Under the pieces are notes generated by a model. It saw only the letters and a program-made list of their open reading frames with translations. It ran no database searches and was not told the origin of the DNA. A program made the position numbers and the translations under genes. Positions 52,713 to 64,000 of a stretch of DNA of 64,000 nucleotides are shown here, piece by piece. Positions within the stretch are counted from its first letter, which is position 1. The number at the start of each line of letters is the position of its first letter. Source of the stretch: Chamaelirium japonicum (Eukaryota; Streptophyta; Magnoliopsida; Liliales; Melanthiaceae); contig OX393550.1 of the NCBI GenBank assembly GCA_947650365.1, forward strand, positions 113,779,532 to 113,843,531, read 5' to 3'.

Positions 52713-55115
52713 ATGGCCGGAACAAACAACGATGCGTTTGCTCCAAGCCTCTCACCAATCGCCGAGTCTCCTCTACTCCGACACGGTGATCCAGTAAATC
52801 CGGAGGGTGATGCTCCTCCAATGGTCCACGTCTACACTCGGCGTACACGGACTCTTGCGGACGTCTTCGTGCCAGAAGCTACTACCGAAGATGCTCGCCA
52901 AAGCGCCGACGAGGCCCTGGTGCTCGAAGAAACGAGCCTCGATCCTGGAGTCCATGTCCAGAAGTTTGGGGAGGACCAGCCCCAACCCCGAACCCGCTCG
53001 GGTTCTCCAGCAGACGTTGCACCTCCTCTGCAGGGGGCAAACATCAATCATCAGCCAGAAGCAAGTCGGCGTAACTACGTCTCCGATGATGATGGCGAGG
53101 ATGCGAACATGCAACACCGAGACGTTCTCCGTCACCATCCTCCGACCGCTCTTCAGCTCCAAGTCATGCAGATGAACGAGCACCTGGCGCAGATTACTCG
53201 GCTAATGGAGGAGAAGGATCGTCACATCAACACTCTGCTCCAAAAGCTAAGCGCGAAGGACGCTGCAGCAGTCAGCCAACCCGTCGCCTCTCCAGTTCCG
53301 TCTTAAACTCCCGCTCCTACAGAGGTTGTTCCGACGATTCAAGCAGTTACTCCAGCGCTCTCCTCGGCTCCCATCCCAGTGGAAGTCGTCTCCCCAATGC
53401 CAGCCCCGGTGGCCACACAACCTCCGGCAGCGGCTGCGATGAGTGCTCAGCAAGTCCAAGCATTGATAGCCGACATGATGCGATCCCACGGCAGTAGCCT
53501 TCCTCCGATCACGGCGGCATACTCGAAGCCCTACACTACGAGGATCCAGCAGCTACGCTTCCCAGTCGGATTCCAGCCGCCAAAGTTTCAGCACTTCGAT
53601 GGAAAGGGAAATCCGAGACAGCACGTCGCCCACTTCATCGAGACCTGCAATAATGCCGGCACATATGGCGACGAGATGGTGAAGCAATTCGTTCGCACCC
53701 TCAAAGGCAACGCGTTCGACTGGTACGTTGATCTTCCTGCAGGGACCATCAACAGCTGGGACCAGATGGAAAGGGAGTTCCTCAATCACTTCTACAGCAC
53801 CAGACGTACAGTCAGTATGACCGAACTCACCGCCGTCAAGCAAAGGAAAGATGAGCCAGTGATCGACTACATCGACAGGTGGAGGAACCTCGCGCTGAAT
53901 TCACGAGACCGCTTGTCTGAAGACTCGGCCATCGAGATGTGCACCCAAGGCATGCACTGGGGTCTGCTCTACATCCTCAAAGGTATCAAGCCTCGATCTT
54001 TCGAAGAACTCGCAAATCGGGCTCATGACATGGAACTCAGCCTAGCAAACCGCGGGGACTTGAAGAACAAGGACTTCTTGAAGATAGAGAAGAAGGACAA
54101 GCCACCGGCAACGAAACTGAAACAAGTCAATGTTGCTGACGTCGCTTCAACCTCCAAGCCGCTCAAGATCGGTGGCAAGCCAGATCAGAAGAAGGGAGTC
54201 GCCATACCACCGCCTCCGCCGCTAAGACAAAGGATGACTCTCGAGGAGCTCGAAGCCAAGGAGTACCCTTTCCCAGACTCGGAAGTCTCCTCCATGTTCG
54301 ACCAGCTGCTGCAAGAGAAGATGATAGAGCTCCCTCCTTCAAAGAGGCCCGAGCAGATGCATCGTGTCGACGACCCTCTCTTCTGCAAATACCACCGGGT
54401 GGTGAGTCATCCCATCGAAAGATGCTTCGTCTTCAAGGAAAGAATCATGGCGCTCGCTAAGCAAGGGAAGATAGAGATCGACTCCGGGGAGGTTGCTACG
54501 GCCAACATGACGTCCATCACCTTCGGCTCCTTCTCGCCAGTACTCGTCGCTGCTCGGCGAAGCATGCCCAAATTGCGCATCAATCGTCAAGCTCCAATCG
54601 CTAAGTCAACTTCCCAGCCGAAAGTCTCAAAGCGACGTCAACATACTCCTGCGCTTACCGAGGAGGAAACACCGCTGCCCAGGGGGCAATCATCGCTCAT
54701 GCCAGCACCTCTTCCAAGCAATACTGCATCCCAACGAGCGCTCCAAAGGAGATACGAGCAAGGAGATCCAGAAGTCGGTTTGCTGGGCCAGCCTTCGGGC
54801 AAGTTCGACTACTACGTCCTCTACTCAAAGCCTTCGTCCGTTTTGGTCAACGAAATCAAGCCCACCGGCTGGGAATCAGAAGACGCGCCAGTAGAGCCTC
54901 GAGAAGAGCAAGTCCCTTCCAGTCAAGCTACGTCCCAATACGCTCTCCAGAAAAGATACGAGCAGGGAGATCCGGAAGTCGGTCTGCTGGGCCAGCCTTC
55001 GGGGAAGTTCGACTATTACGTCCTCTACTCAAGGCCTCTGTCCATTCCAATCGACGAAATCAAGCCCACCGGTTGGGGATCGGAAGACGAGCCAGTAGAG
55101 GCTCAGGAAGAATAA
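52713..55115 (+). pseudogene. Gag of element F
   Basis: Starts at the ATG aligned with element A. It has the same Gag domain (about 53550-54070), the short Cys/His segment near 54380-54440 and the two 68-residue repeats. TAA at 53304-53306 replaces the Ser codon TCA of element A (C to A), and TAA at 55113-55115 replaces Gln (C to T). The same frame continues into protease, so one polyprotein was encoded before these changes. Confidence 0.88.
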
Positions 55116-57240
55116 GTGCCTTCGAGGGAACCAGTTGCTTCTGTCGACCATCATCCTAGCGAAGGGGAATCCACCGACGAAGAAGCATGGATCATGCTAC
55201 CGCGGCGGCGAAAGCCGTGGCAAGAAAAGAAGCTCAAACAAGACCGTGTGATGAGGGGATTCACCAAGCGGAGGACCTACAAGAAGAAAGGCAAAGCTCC
55301 AGGGAGGAAGGCGTTCAAAGTGCCGCCAGCAAGCCAAGACGATATCCTTCAGCAGAGTCTTCCAGAGCCGACAACTTTGCAAGAGTTCTTCCCGGATCAC
55401 TTCCTCCCAGTGGACCAACACGTCAAGGTGTCTTGTTGCATGGTCGAAGTCCATGAAGTGTCGGAAGGAAAGAACGAAGGCGAAACTTCTGAAGAAGGCG
55501 ACTCCACCGATGAGGGGGACGACTCCAACGATGGGGGCACCGTGGCTCACGACGAAGCGATCTTGCATATGCCTCTCGTAGAAGCTTTGCATCTTCCGAA
55601 GAAGGCTCGCCTAGCAATGGCGGCGGCCTTGGCCGATCCAGATAGCTACAAAAGGAAGAGGAAGGACGATCAAAGACGCAAAGCTGTGGCCTCGTGTGAT
55701 GTGACGATAACCTTTTCAGATGAGGACCTGCAACTCGGGGCGCGATTGCATAACCGGCCTCTTTACGTCTCGGGATACATCAAGGAGAAGCCAGTGAACC
55801 GAATCTTGTTGGACTGTGGCTCTGCCGTCAACATCCTGCCCATCCAGACAATGCGGCAACTCGGCATCACCGACGACCAGCTCTCACCAAGTCAATTGGT
55901 CATTCAAGGCTTCAACCAGGGCGGACAGTCCACCGTCGGAATCATTCGTTTGAAGCTTTCCATCGGCCCGCTGGATACAACGGTCCTCTTCCACATCATC
56001 GATTGCCAGACGTCATATCGCCTCCTGTTGGGAAGACCATGGCTGCACGAGAACGGCATCGTGGTCTCCACCTGGCACCAGTGCCTTAAATACTACGAAG
56101 AAGGCGTGGAGAGGTGCATAGTTGCGGACGACAAGCCATTCAACGAGGCCGAGGCACACCTGGCCGACGCTAAGTTCTACCAAGCAAAGGGCCTGGTCGC
56201 GGAAGTTCTACCAGCTAAAGATCCTCGAGCCCAAAAGATTGAAGAAGTGAAGCAGAACAAGACTCCTCTTCCCGTAAATTCGGCGCCACCCTCTGACGAG
56301 GCAAGACTCAAGGTCCAAGGAACGCCGAAACCTGGGCAAAGGATGCGCATCAGCTTCGAGCCAAGAGCAACGCAACATACCCCGTTGCCGATCCAAACGG
56401 TGCCTGTCCTACGTCTCGCGCCTCAGTGGCTCCGTAAATCCGAGCGATCGCCTTCTACTCCGACGAGGAAGATGGCCCCGTCGTTATCTCAGGCCAACGT
56501 CATCACTCTACAAGAAATGACGGTGCCATTACCTAGCCTGACGCAAGCTCCGAACCCAAGCAGACCTGTCGAATCAGCAGACCTCGAGCAACTTGGATTC
56601 AAGCCGAAAGGGAGTTGGGGGCAAAATGCTGCCAAGTTGCTGTTCAGTGCCGGCTACAACGAAGGAAGCACCATGGGCACACTTCCACCAGCAGCAACTC
56701 CACACGGGATGACGAGAACTCAAGCCCGGCTATTTCAAAACGGAGAACAAATTCCCCCGAACCGCCGAGGCATCGGCTCCAGTCAAGCTCCGTTGGTCAT
56801 CAGAACCGCAGCAAAGAAGACCTTCACCTCGAACTACATTGAGGCGAGGATAGTAGATGAAGCAGCCGAAGAATCGACAATCTCCGATGCACGCTCTACC
56901 TACCTCAGCCATCCAGACAGCAGGAGAAGACGACGACGGGCTCGATGCCAAGCCTTGTTCCGGAAGCAAACCAGAGGTGGTAAAGACTGGTCGAATCGAA
57001 AACGCACATCCGTGTTCGAGAGGCTCGGGCCAGCCAAACAATCAAAGAAGAAGTCGGCGTTCGATCATCTGGGGATGCCAATCGAGGACTTCGTCTCAAC
57101 ACCCACCCACCCACCCATGGCTGCCGTCAATCATATCTCCATTACAGATCCCGACAACGGTGACACTTCTACTTCGGACGACGAGTTGCCCGATGCCCCG
57201 CCAGTCCTCGAAGAAGGGGGGCAGTCCACCATTGATGACT
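55116..57240 (+). CDS. Aspartic protease and flanking spacer of element F
   Basis: Open part of the gag-pol frame with no start of its own. A basic segment comes first (K-K-L-K-Q-D-R). The protease active-site Asp lies at 55812-55814 in a D-C-G-S-A setting, with L-L-G-R-P-W-L near 56026. A spacer of about 370 residues, Ser/Pro/Arg-rich, leads to RT. The spacer matches element A up to about 57235, where element A diverges. Confidence 0.85.
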
Positions 57241-59160
57241 TGAAGGAAATCAACTTAGGCACGGAGACGGAGCCTCGGCCTACATTCGTCAGCACGCTCT
57301 TGACTCCTAAGGAAGAAGCCGCATACATCAAACTGCTTAAAGAATACAGAGACGTCTTCGCATGGTCCTACAAGGAGATGCCGGGCCTCGATCCAAAAAT
57401 CGCAGTGCACCAGCTCAGCGTCAAACATGGAGCCAGCGCTATCAAGCAAGGACAAAGGCGCTACCGACCAGAACTGATACCCCAAATAGAAGGCGAAGTC
57501 AACAAATTGATCGAAGCCGGTTTCATTCGAGAGGTCAAGTACCCGACATGGATCTCTAGCGTCGTCCCCGTCAAAAAGAAGAACGGTCAAATCCGAGTGT
57601 GCGTGGACTTCAAAGACCTGAACAACGCATGTCCAAAGGACGACTTCCCCTTGCCAATCACGGAGCTAATGGTCGACGCGACGACTGGTCACGAGGTGCT
57701 CACTTTCATGGACGGATCATCGGGCTACAACCAGATTCGGATGGCACCCAAGGACGAGGAGCTCACGGCATTCCGTACACCGAAAGGAATCTACTGCTAT
57801 AAGGTAATGCCGTTCGGCTTGAAGAACACGGGAGCCACCTACCAGCGAGCTATGCAGAAAATCTTCGACGACATTCTTCATCAAAATGTGGAGTGTTATG
57901 TCGACGACCTCGTGGTGAAATCCAAGAAGAGGTCGGCACATCTACAAGATCTTGAGCTAATCTTCAAACGACTTCGAAGGTACCAACTCCGCATGAATCC
58001 GCTCAAGTGCGCGTTCGGAGTCTCCTCGGGCAAATTCCTCGGCTTCGTCGTCCGACATCGTGGCATTGAGATAGATCAATCCAAAATTGATGCTATCGTC
58101 AATATGCCCGCACCAAATACAGTGCGAGACCTCAGAGGCCTCCAAGGGCACTTGGCGTATATCCGAAGATTCATCGCCAACTTGGCTGAAAAGTGCCACC
58201 CTTTTAGCCGCCTCATGAAGAAAGGAGCGTCGTTCAAATGGGATGAAGCGTGCCAAGAAGCACTCCAAAACATCAAAGCATATCTACTGAAGCCGCCAGT
58301 CCTATCAGCACCGGTTCAAGGGAGGCCGCTCATCCTCTACATCGCCACCCAGGAGCAATCCTTGGGGGCACTCCTGGCCCAGAACAATGAACTTGGCATA
58401 GAGACAGCTTGCTACTACTTAAGTCGCACGCTCGTCGGCGCAGAGCTGAATTACTCCCCAATCGAGAAGGTCTGCTTAGCCCTCATCTTCGCCACGAAAA
58501 AGCTGCGACACTATATGCTCGCTCACACCATCAGACTAGTCTCGAAGGCTGACCCACTCAAGTACATTATGTCGAGACCAGTGCTTTCCGGACGTCTGGC
58601 CAAGTGGGCCCTGCTGCTACTTGAATTCGACATCACCTTCGTGCCACAGAAAGCGGTTAAAGGGCAGGCCCTCGTGGACTTCCTCGCAGAATACCCTCTC
58701 CCGGCAGAATGGGAGTTATCAGAAGATCTCCCAGATGAAGAAGTGTTCTCCGTCGACATCGCCCCATCCTGGAAAATGTTCTTCGACGGCGCAGCTAGGC
58801 AAGACATAGCGGGAGCCGGAGTCATCTTTGTCACTCCGGACAACGAAATACTCCCCTTCTCATTCCTGCTCTCGGAAGCATGTTCCAACAACGTGGCAGA
58901 ATATCAAGCCCTACTCATTGGTCTCGAGCTGGCCGACGAAATGAAGCTTCAAGGACTGGAAATCTTTGGCGACTCTCAACTCGTGATCCAGCAAGTCCTG
59001 GGGGCATACGAAGTCAACAAAGAAGACCTGGTACCGTTGCATGCGCGAGCTGTGAAGCTCCTTGAAAAACTCAAGGCTGCTTCCATTCAGCACGTTTCCC
59101 GAAACCTCAACCAGCAGGCTGACGCACTTGCAAATCTGGCGGCTACACTCCCGTTTCCAG
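57241..59160 (+). CDS. Reverse transcriptase, RNase H and archaeal-type RNase H of element F
   Basis: RT copies the genomic RNA and RNase H degrades it. Motifs: Y-P-T-W-I-S-S near 57541, C-V-D-F-K-D-L-N near 57601, M-P-F-G-L-K-N near 57807, catalytic Y-V-D-D at 57897-57908, and F-L-G-F-V-V near 58036. Gypsy RNase H covers about 58290-58690. A second RNase H has F-F-D-G-A near 58780, V-A-E-Y-Q-A near 58893, G-D-S-Q-L near 58969 and Q-A-D-A-L-A-N near 59118. All catalytic residues I can place are intact. Confidence 0.92.
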
Positions 59161-60524
59161 ATGAACGTTCGCTCGTCGTCCCCGTCTGCAGGAGGTTCGT
59201 GATCACCGAAGAAAAGGGTCCGCCTGAAATACCGGTTCAAACCAACGCGGTGCATGTCCTCGAGATTAAAGATCAGGACTGGAGGCAACCGTTTGTGGAG
59301 TATCTCGTTCATGGTAAACTCCCCGAAGATCCGAAGCGCAAAAGTGACATCCGTCGACGATCTCTAAGGTTCTACCACTTCAATGGCGAACTGTACCGAC
59401 GAAGCTATGACGGCACACTCCTGAGGTGCCTCGCAAAAGAGGAAGCAGAAGCCGCGCTCGAAGAAGTACACGCTGGAATTTGTGGATCGCACCAGTCCGG
59501 TCCGAAGCTTCACTTCCGCGTCAGGAGGATGGGATACTACTGGCCTACCATGATCAAAGACAGCTTGGAGTACGCGAGAAGATGTTAAGCTTGCCAAATG
59601 CACGGGGACTACATCCGTCAACCTCCGGAGCCTTTACACCCAACAATCGCGTCTTGGCCTTTCGACGGATGGGGTCTCGACATCGTCGGTCCTCTGCCCA
59701 AGTCATCCAAGCAACATCTCTACATCTTGGCGGCGACGGACTACTTCTCCAAGTGGGCTGAAGCGATACCGTTAAGGGAAGTTACAAAGTACTCCGTCAT
59801 CAGCTTTATCCAGAACGACATCATCTTCCGCTATGGAGTCCCCCGCTACATCGTAACAGATAATGGGAAGCAGTTCAAGAATGCTGCCGTCAGCCAGTTC
59901 TGCGCATTGTACAACATTAAGCAGAATTGTTCGACAAAGTACAACGCTCCGGCCAACGGTCTAGCAGAAGCCTTCAACAAAACTCTGTGCAAGCTGCTGG
60001 AGAAAACTGTCTCGAAGACAAAGAAAGATTGGCACGAACACATGGGCGAAGCACTATGGGCTTACCGAACATCCTTCCGCACGCCGACACAAGCAACGCC
60101 GTATTCCCTCGTCTATAGCGTGAAAGCCGTTCTTCCGCTCGAGCTCCAGATCCCGTCACTCAGGATAGCAGTCCAGGAAGGCCTCACCAGCGATGACAAC
60201 GCCCAGCTCCGCCTAGCAGAATTGGAAGCACTGGATAAAAGACGCCTCGAAGCTCAACAGCGGCTGGAGTGTTATCAGGCCAGGCTCTCTCGCGCCTTCA
60301 ACAAGAAGATTCGTCCTCGATCATTCCAGATAGGGGAACTGGTGCTGGCAGTCAAACGCCCCATCATTCTCTCGCATCGAGGAGGGAAGAAATTTGATGC
60401 CAAATGGGATGGCCCGCATTCCGTCAAGGAGGTCTACTCCAACGGTGCCTATCTCCTCACCACGCCAGAAGGGCTGACACTCGGCCCTATCAACGGCAAG
60501 TACCTCAAAAGGTACTATGCCTAA
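59161..60524 (+). pseudogene. Integrase of element F, split by one stop
   Basis: The HHCC zinc region is at about 59460-59600. TAA at 59586-59588 replaces the Gln between its two Cys residues. The core from 59598 is open: first Asp in A-A-T-D-Y-F near 59735, second in V-T-D-N-G-K near 59857, Glu in G-L-A-E-A-F near 59958. The C-terminus ends L-K-R-Y-Y-A before TAA at 60524. One base restores the frame, so the element is only slightly damaged. Confidence 0.9.
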
Positions 60525-60568
60525 AGCAAGGCTACACCCCTTGTTCAAAAAAAAAAAAAAAAAATGAA

Positions 60569-60605
60569 CTACGTGCGACTTGATCCCCCTTAGGGGGGTA
60601 CGTAG
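60569..60605 (+). other. Conserved stem-loop after the pol stop, element F
   Basis: Outer CTACGT/ACGTAG and inner CCCCC/GGGGG stems around a TTA loop follow an 18-bp A tract. Homologous to 6242-6278. It lies between the convergent ends of pol and the antisense gene. Confidence 0.62.
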
Positions 60606-60764
60606 GCAGCCTGAGAAGTTACTTCAGGTTCAGTCCGACCAAAAGAAAAAGACAACAAAGTTCCATGGAAAGGGTGTGGCAAAATGAGGCGATATTATTA
60701 ATGAACCGAAGGTAGTACATTGCATAAGTCCTGAAAAAGAAAGCCACAATGAAACCAGGAACAA

Positions 60765-63700
60765 CTAAAAGAAGGTGTCCAGAGCTTGGAGACGGCGCAG
60801 CAGCTCCTCCCTAGTCGCCTCCACTCTCTGAAGCTCCACGGGACGAACAGCCAGAAGCTCGCGACGGGTTGCCAAGTCCGACTGCTGCCTCAAGTGACTC
60901 GCCTTCAAAGCGCTCTCCGCGGCCTCGGCCCGCTCCAAACGAGACTCTGCCTTTCTAAGTGAGGCGCGCGCAGACTCCAACTTCCTCTGGGCCTTCGACA
61001 GGCTGGACGTAGCCTCCGCAAGTTGATGCTCGGACTGACTTAGACTCGCCTCAGCGGCCTCCAGCTCAGAAAGGGAGCTCCCCTCCAGCAAAGCCCGCCG
61101 GGATCGATAAGCCTCGCTATCGGTCACAAGCAGGTTCATCTGATCGACGAAAAGAGAGCTGTCAACTTTGAACTCCGCCAGGCTCGCGCAAAACTCCGCA
61201 CCATCCGTCGACCACCAGTCCTGGAGGGCGCCAAGGCCGGCAGTTTGGAAAGGCTCCAACGTCGACTTGATGTACTGCCGGCAGCTCGAAAGAAGGAACT
61301 CTGAGAACCTGCTCCTCGGCCTTAAAACCGGACGAGGTGCCTCGGAGTAGGTAGGCAAGACCCTCCCTGCCGCTGCAACTGCCACAGGAGCCGCCTGCGC
61401 CAACAAGGGTGGTGGAACCGGAGAAACCTCCGTTGCCGCTGTAACAACCGTCTCCACCAAAGGGTACGAGGGCACAGTCATCGGGGAATGCCGCTTGTCG
61501 ACGCTCGAGACTTCAGCCCCCTCGCCAAAAGACAAGGCGTCGACATCGATGTCGTCCAGGTTAATGTCGCCCCTAGGGAAGTTCTCCCCGCAAAGTCCGA
61601 GGAGATCCAGATCATCCGGAGGGATATCTAGCCCACAGGGTTTGGGCACTTCCTGCGCGGCACCGGCGGACGAATGCCCAAGAGGCGCCTTTGAGGAACT
61701 CGCTCCGCGCTCTACCACTATAACAGAATCTGGTCAAAAGAAAGAAACGGTGCTCAGCGTGATAAAACTTCCTGAACATAGAGGGCAAATAAACCGGAGA
61801 AACCTCCGTTGCCGCTGTAACAACCGTCTCCACCAAAGGGCACGAGGGCACAGTCATCGGGGAATGCCGCTTGTCGACGCTCGAGACTTCAGCCCCCTCG
61901 CCAAAAGACAAGGCGTCGACATCGATGTCGTCCAGGTTAATGTCGCCCCTAGGGAAGTTCTCCCCGCAAAGTCCGAGGAGATCCAGATCATCCGGAGGGA
62001 TATCTAGCCCACAGGGTTCGGGCACTTCCTGCGCGGCACCGGCGGACGAATGCCCAAGAGGCGCCTTTGAGGAACTCGCTCCGCGCTCTACCACTATAAC
62101 AGAATCTGGTCAAAAGAAAGAAACGGTGCTCAGCGTGATAAAACTTCCTGAACGTAGAGGGCAAATAAAATGAAGAGAGCTCCATACCTGTGTGGTCAGA
62201 CGAAGCGGTCCTAGACGGAGGAATCACCTCATCTTTCAGAAGTCCAGGCTCCTCGGCGTCCTCCGCCAGACAAGGAACTCTCGGGACCATCCCGCGAGGA
62301 ATGCACACTTTTCTTCTCTTGGGAGGGACACCCTCAACTTCGGCCTTCGGGGAACAAAATGCCCCAGGGGTACTAGTAAGCTTGGCGTCCAGCACCGGAA
62401 CGGAAGAAGGGACACGACGAGCACTGGAAAGGCGACTACAGCTCCTCTGCGCTCTTTGAAGCCCCAGTCGGAGGCGACGGTCCTCCACTCCCGCAGAGTG
62501 ATTGAAGCAGAAATTCCTGAACCCGCTACTCACCAAGACGTCGACTGGAAAACTCGCAAGTAAAGGAGAAACTCGCCCTTCAACCAACTGGCGGTATTCC
62601 GGAGTCGCGGCATCCCGAAATCCGGACTTAGCCCTAGGAAAGAAACTCCCGCCAGTCAAGCGAGCGTAGAGAGAAGCCCACAGACGGTAACCCTCCTGCG
62701 GACTGATACGTCCCTGCAACCGCTGAGGCATGCCAGAGACTTCTTGCCGAAACCCCTGTTGGCGAGCAAAGCGATGGGGGGAGTACTGCTCCACCTCCAC
62801 CACATCCCCCTTGCGCCAGACCAAGTAGCCAGGACGGCAGCTGACCATATTCCAGTAGAGACTGTCCGGGAGCTCCTCGTTATCGTACACAGTCGACCTC
62901 TCTAAGGGCAGCACCGAATGCTCTGACAGGAATTCGAAATCGACACTCCCCATCCTCCTCAAAAGGGTGCAAGCACACTCTCTCGGACGCTCCCAACTGA
63001 TAAAGGCGTTCAAGATCCCTCCTATCCCGGGCAAGAAAGGCAGCTCAGCTGGATGCCCTCGTCTGGCAAAGATCCCCTTCGGAAAATGCAGAGCTATCCA
63101 CCCGTACAAATAATGCAAGGGTCCGAATGCAGTCGACCGGCCGAGCTCCTCCTTGGCCTTATCAGAGCCAGACAAGTCCCAGTAAGTCCCGCTGAGAGCC
63201 CGATACAAGGCGCATAGTATGGCCGGGGCTAGATTGAAGAGCTCGCCCCTCTCCATCCTGGAAGCGGCAAGGAAGGTCCCCGGACGAATAGCCTCCCCAG
63301 AACACGGAAGCACGAACCGGCAAAGGAAGATGACCAGCCCAGCAGCTCGGTAAACCGATCGCCACTCCTCGCTATCCCGTTTCAGGCCAAGGAGTTCCCA
63401 GGGACACTGCTTCCCCTCCATTGAGTGCTTCTCTCGAGCCAAGGAGTCGATAGGCCTCACAAAGGAGCGAAGCGGAGGTCTCTGCATCTGAGCGATCTTC
63501 CACATTGGGTGAGCCGAAGGCGCTGGAGACCTATACTCACCTCTGAACCAAAAGTCGACCCAAGAAGAAGGACGCACTCGATCTGATTGATCCCGCGCCG
63601 CAATGATAGCATGCGCCTTGAACAGAAGAAGGCAAGAACTCGGAACGTAGCTGCTGTCCAGCAGATCCTTCAAGGCAGGCACCTCCTCTTGGTAATAGTT

Positions 63701-64000
63701 CCGTACCTCGGGGCACCCGGAAACGATATGGACGTCACGAAGCGAGATGCCTATCTCCCCCGCCCCAGTAAGGAAGGTGTTAGTTTCCGGACACCAAAGC
63801 TCACAAAGTGCGCGGTACATCCCCTCCGGACGACTGTACTCTCGACGGGCCGGCGCCAGAAATTTGGCCAATAAGTTCATCTCAGGTTCCGCGCCAAAGA
63901 CCTCATAGAGCTCGTCCATCCACTCGCGAAAGCCGCAAAGGTACTGGACGTCTCCCCGAGGCCAAGAGTCGGTGCCCCATCGGGTCAGCCTAGCACATAT
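60765..64000 (-). CDS. Antisense gene of element F: plant-mobile-domain-like protein with coiled coil, 5' partial
   Basis: Exon 1 (64000-62188) is open to the window edge with no clear start. Its N-terminal part has C-P-E-T-N-T-F, G-E-I-G-I-S-L-R-D-V and S-G-C-P, the pattern of the plant mobile domain (aminotransferase-like) family, which is shared by transposons and host genes. A basic linker follows. After a 94-bp intron the last exon gives an acidic D-D-I-D-V-D segment and a C-terminal coiled coil of about 100 residues (A-E-A-A-E-S-A-L-K). A 376-bp tandem duplication doubles the intron acceptor and the exon start. Splicing to the second acceptor (61718) gives an uninterrupted protein. Opposite strand to pol; role unknown. 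Confidence 0.8.
61345..62096 (-). repeat. 376-bp tandem duplication of intron end plus exon start
   Basis: The copies around 61419-61794 and 61795-62170 are nearly identical, differing at a few bases, with offset 376 bp measured from the repeated acceptor at 62094 and 61718. The listed span is approximate. In the upstream copy the exon runs into the intron remnant at a CCGG|TTTATTT junction. Confidence 0.75.
62094..62187 (-). other. Intron of the element F antisense gene (94 bp)
   Basis: The donor is ACAG|GTATGG and the acceptor TTATAG|TGG. Splicing in phase 1 joins the PMD exon to the downstream exon in frame. Unspliced reading gives a short unrelated tail. Confidence 0.72.

Larger units (their letters stand above)
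50138..64000 (+). mobile_element. Autonomous-type Tat Ty3/gypsy element F (3' end beyond window)
   Basis: It has a 5' LTR (50138-52640), PBS, one gag-pro-RT-RNH-aRNH-IN frame of 2,604 codons with three stops, a conserved hairpin, and an antisense gene that runs off the window. LTR, PBS, Gag and protease closely match element A. The second RNase H assigns it to the Tat lineage. Confidence 0.9.

Noticed and set aside
1..64000. Host genes, tRNA, rRNA or organelle insertions
   Set aside because: Every coding stretch belongs to a retroelement, and I saw no tRNA or rRNA-like sequence by eye.

Overview
The window is plant nuclear DNA made entirely of LTR retrotransposons, most of them nested. No host gene, rRNA, tRNA or CRISPR array is visible. 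It suggests a flowering plant with a large, repeat-rich genome: Ty3/gypsy polyproteins carry a second RNase H (the hallmark of the plant Tat lineage), a Ty1/copia relic is present, LTRs have TATAAATA promoters, and antisense genes carry GT-AG introns. The species cannot be named from the sequence.

Layout. (A) 1-12747: most of a large Tat-type element. It has the last 41 bp of the 5' LTR, a PBS, one intact 2,020-codon Gag-protease ORF with no reverse transcriptase or integrase, a 4-kb 3' region full of homopolymer-A tracts and tandem repeats, a PPT and a complete 2.6-kb 3' LTR. (B) 12748-15557: unassigned AT-rich, LTR-like sequence. (C) 15558-18236 plus 48528-50137: a decayed, 5'-truncated copia element with its 3' LTR. 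(D) 18237-48527: a minus-strand Tat-like element inserted in the copia RT, with 5-bp TSD GTTAT. (E) 22963-40602: a second copy of the same family, plus strand, inserted in the antisense gene of D with TSD AAGGT. E contains a 5,044-bp internal tandem duplication. (F) 50138-64000: an autonomous relative of A, with 5' LTR, single-frame gag-pro-RT-RNH-aRNH-IN and a downstream antisense gene with a plant-mobile-domain-like region, running off the window.

How the parts work together. A and F share LTR layout, PBS, Gag and protease, and a small hairpin just after the pol stop. A lacks RT/IN and is best explained as a non-autonomous partner mobilised in trans by F-like elements. The D/E family has one gag-pol frame of about 5.8 kb and a convergent antisense gene with its own G-box/TATA promoter, three phase-coherent exons (883 codons before the stop) and a C-terminal coiled coil. 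Four covarying hairpins lie between the convergent gene ends, and a palindrome-rich satellite of about 118 bp lies between the antisense promoter and the PPT. Removing E and its TSD from D, and one duplicate unit from E, gives about 12.6 kb for each, which supports the reconstruction. Coding decay in D, E and F is dominated by Gln-to-stop changes, as expected from deamination of methylated cytosine.
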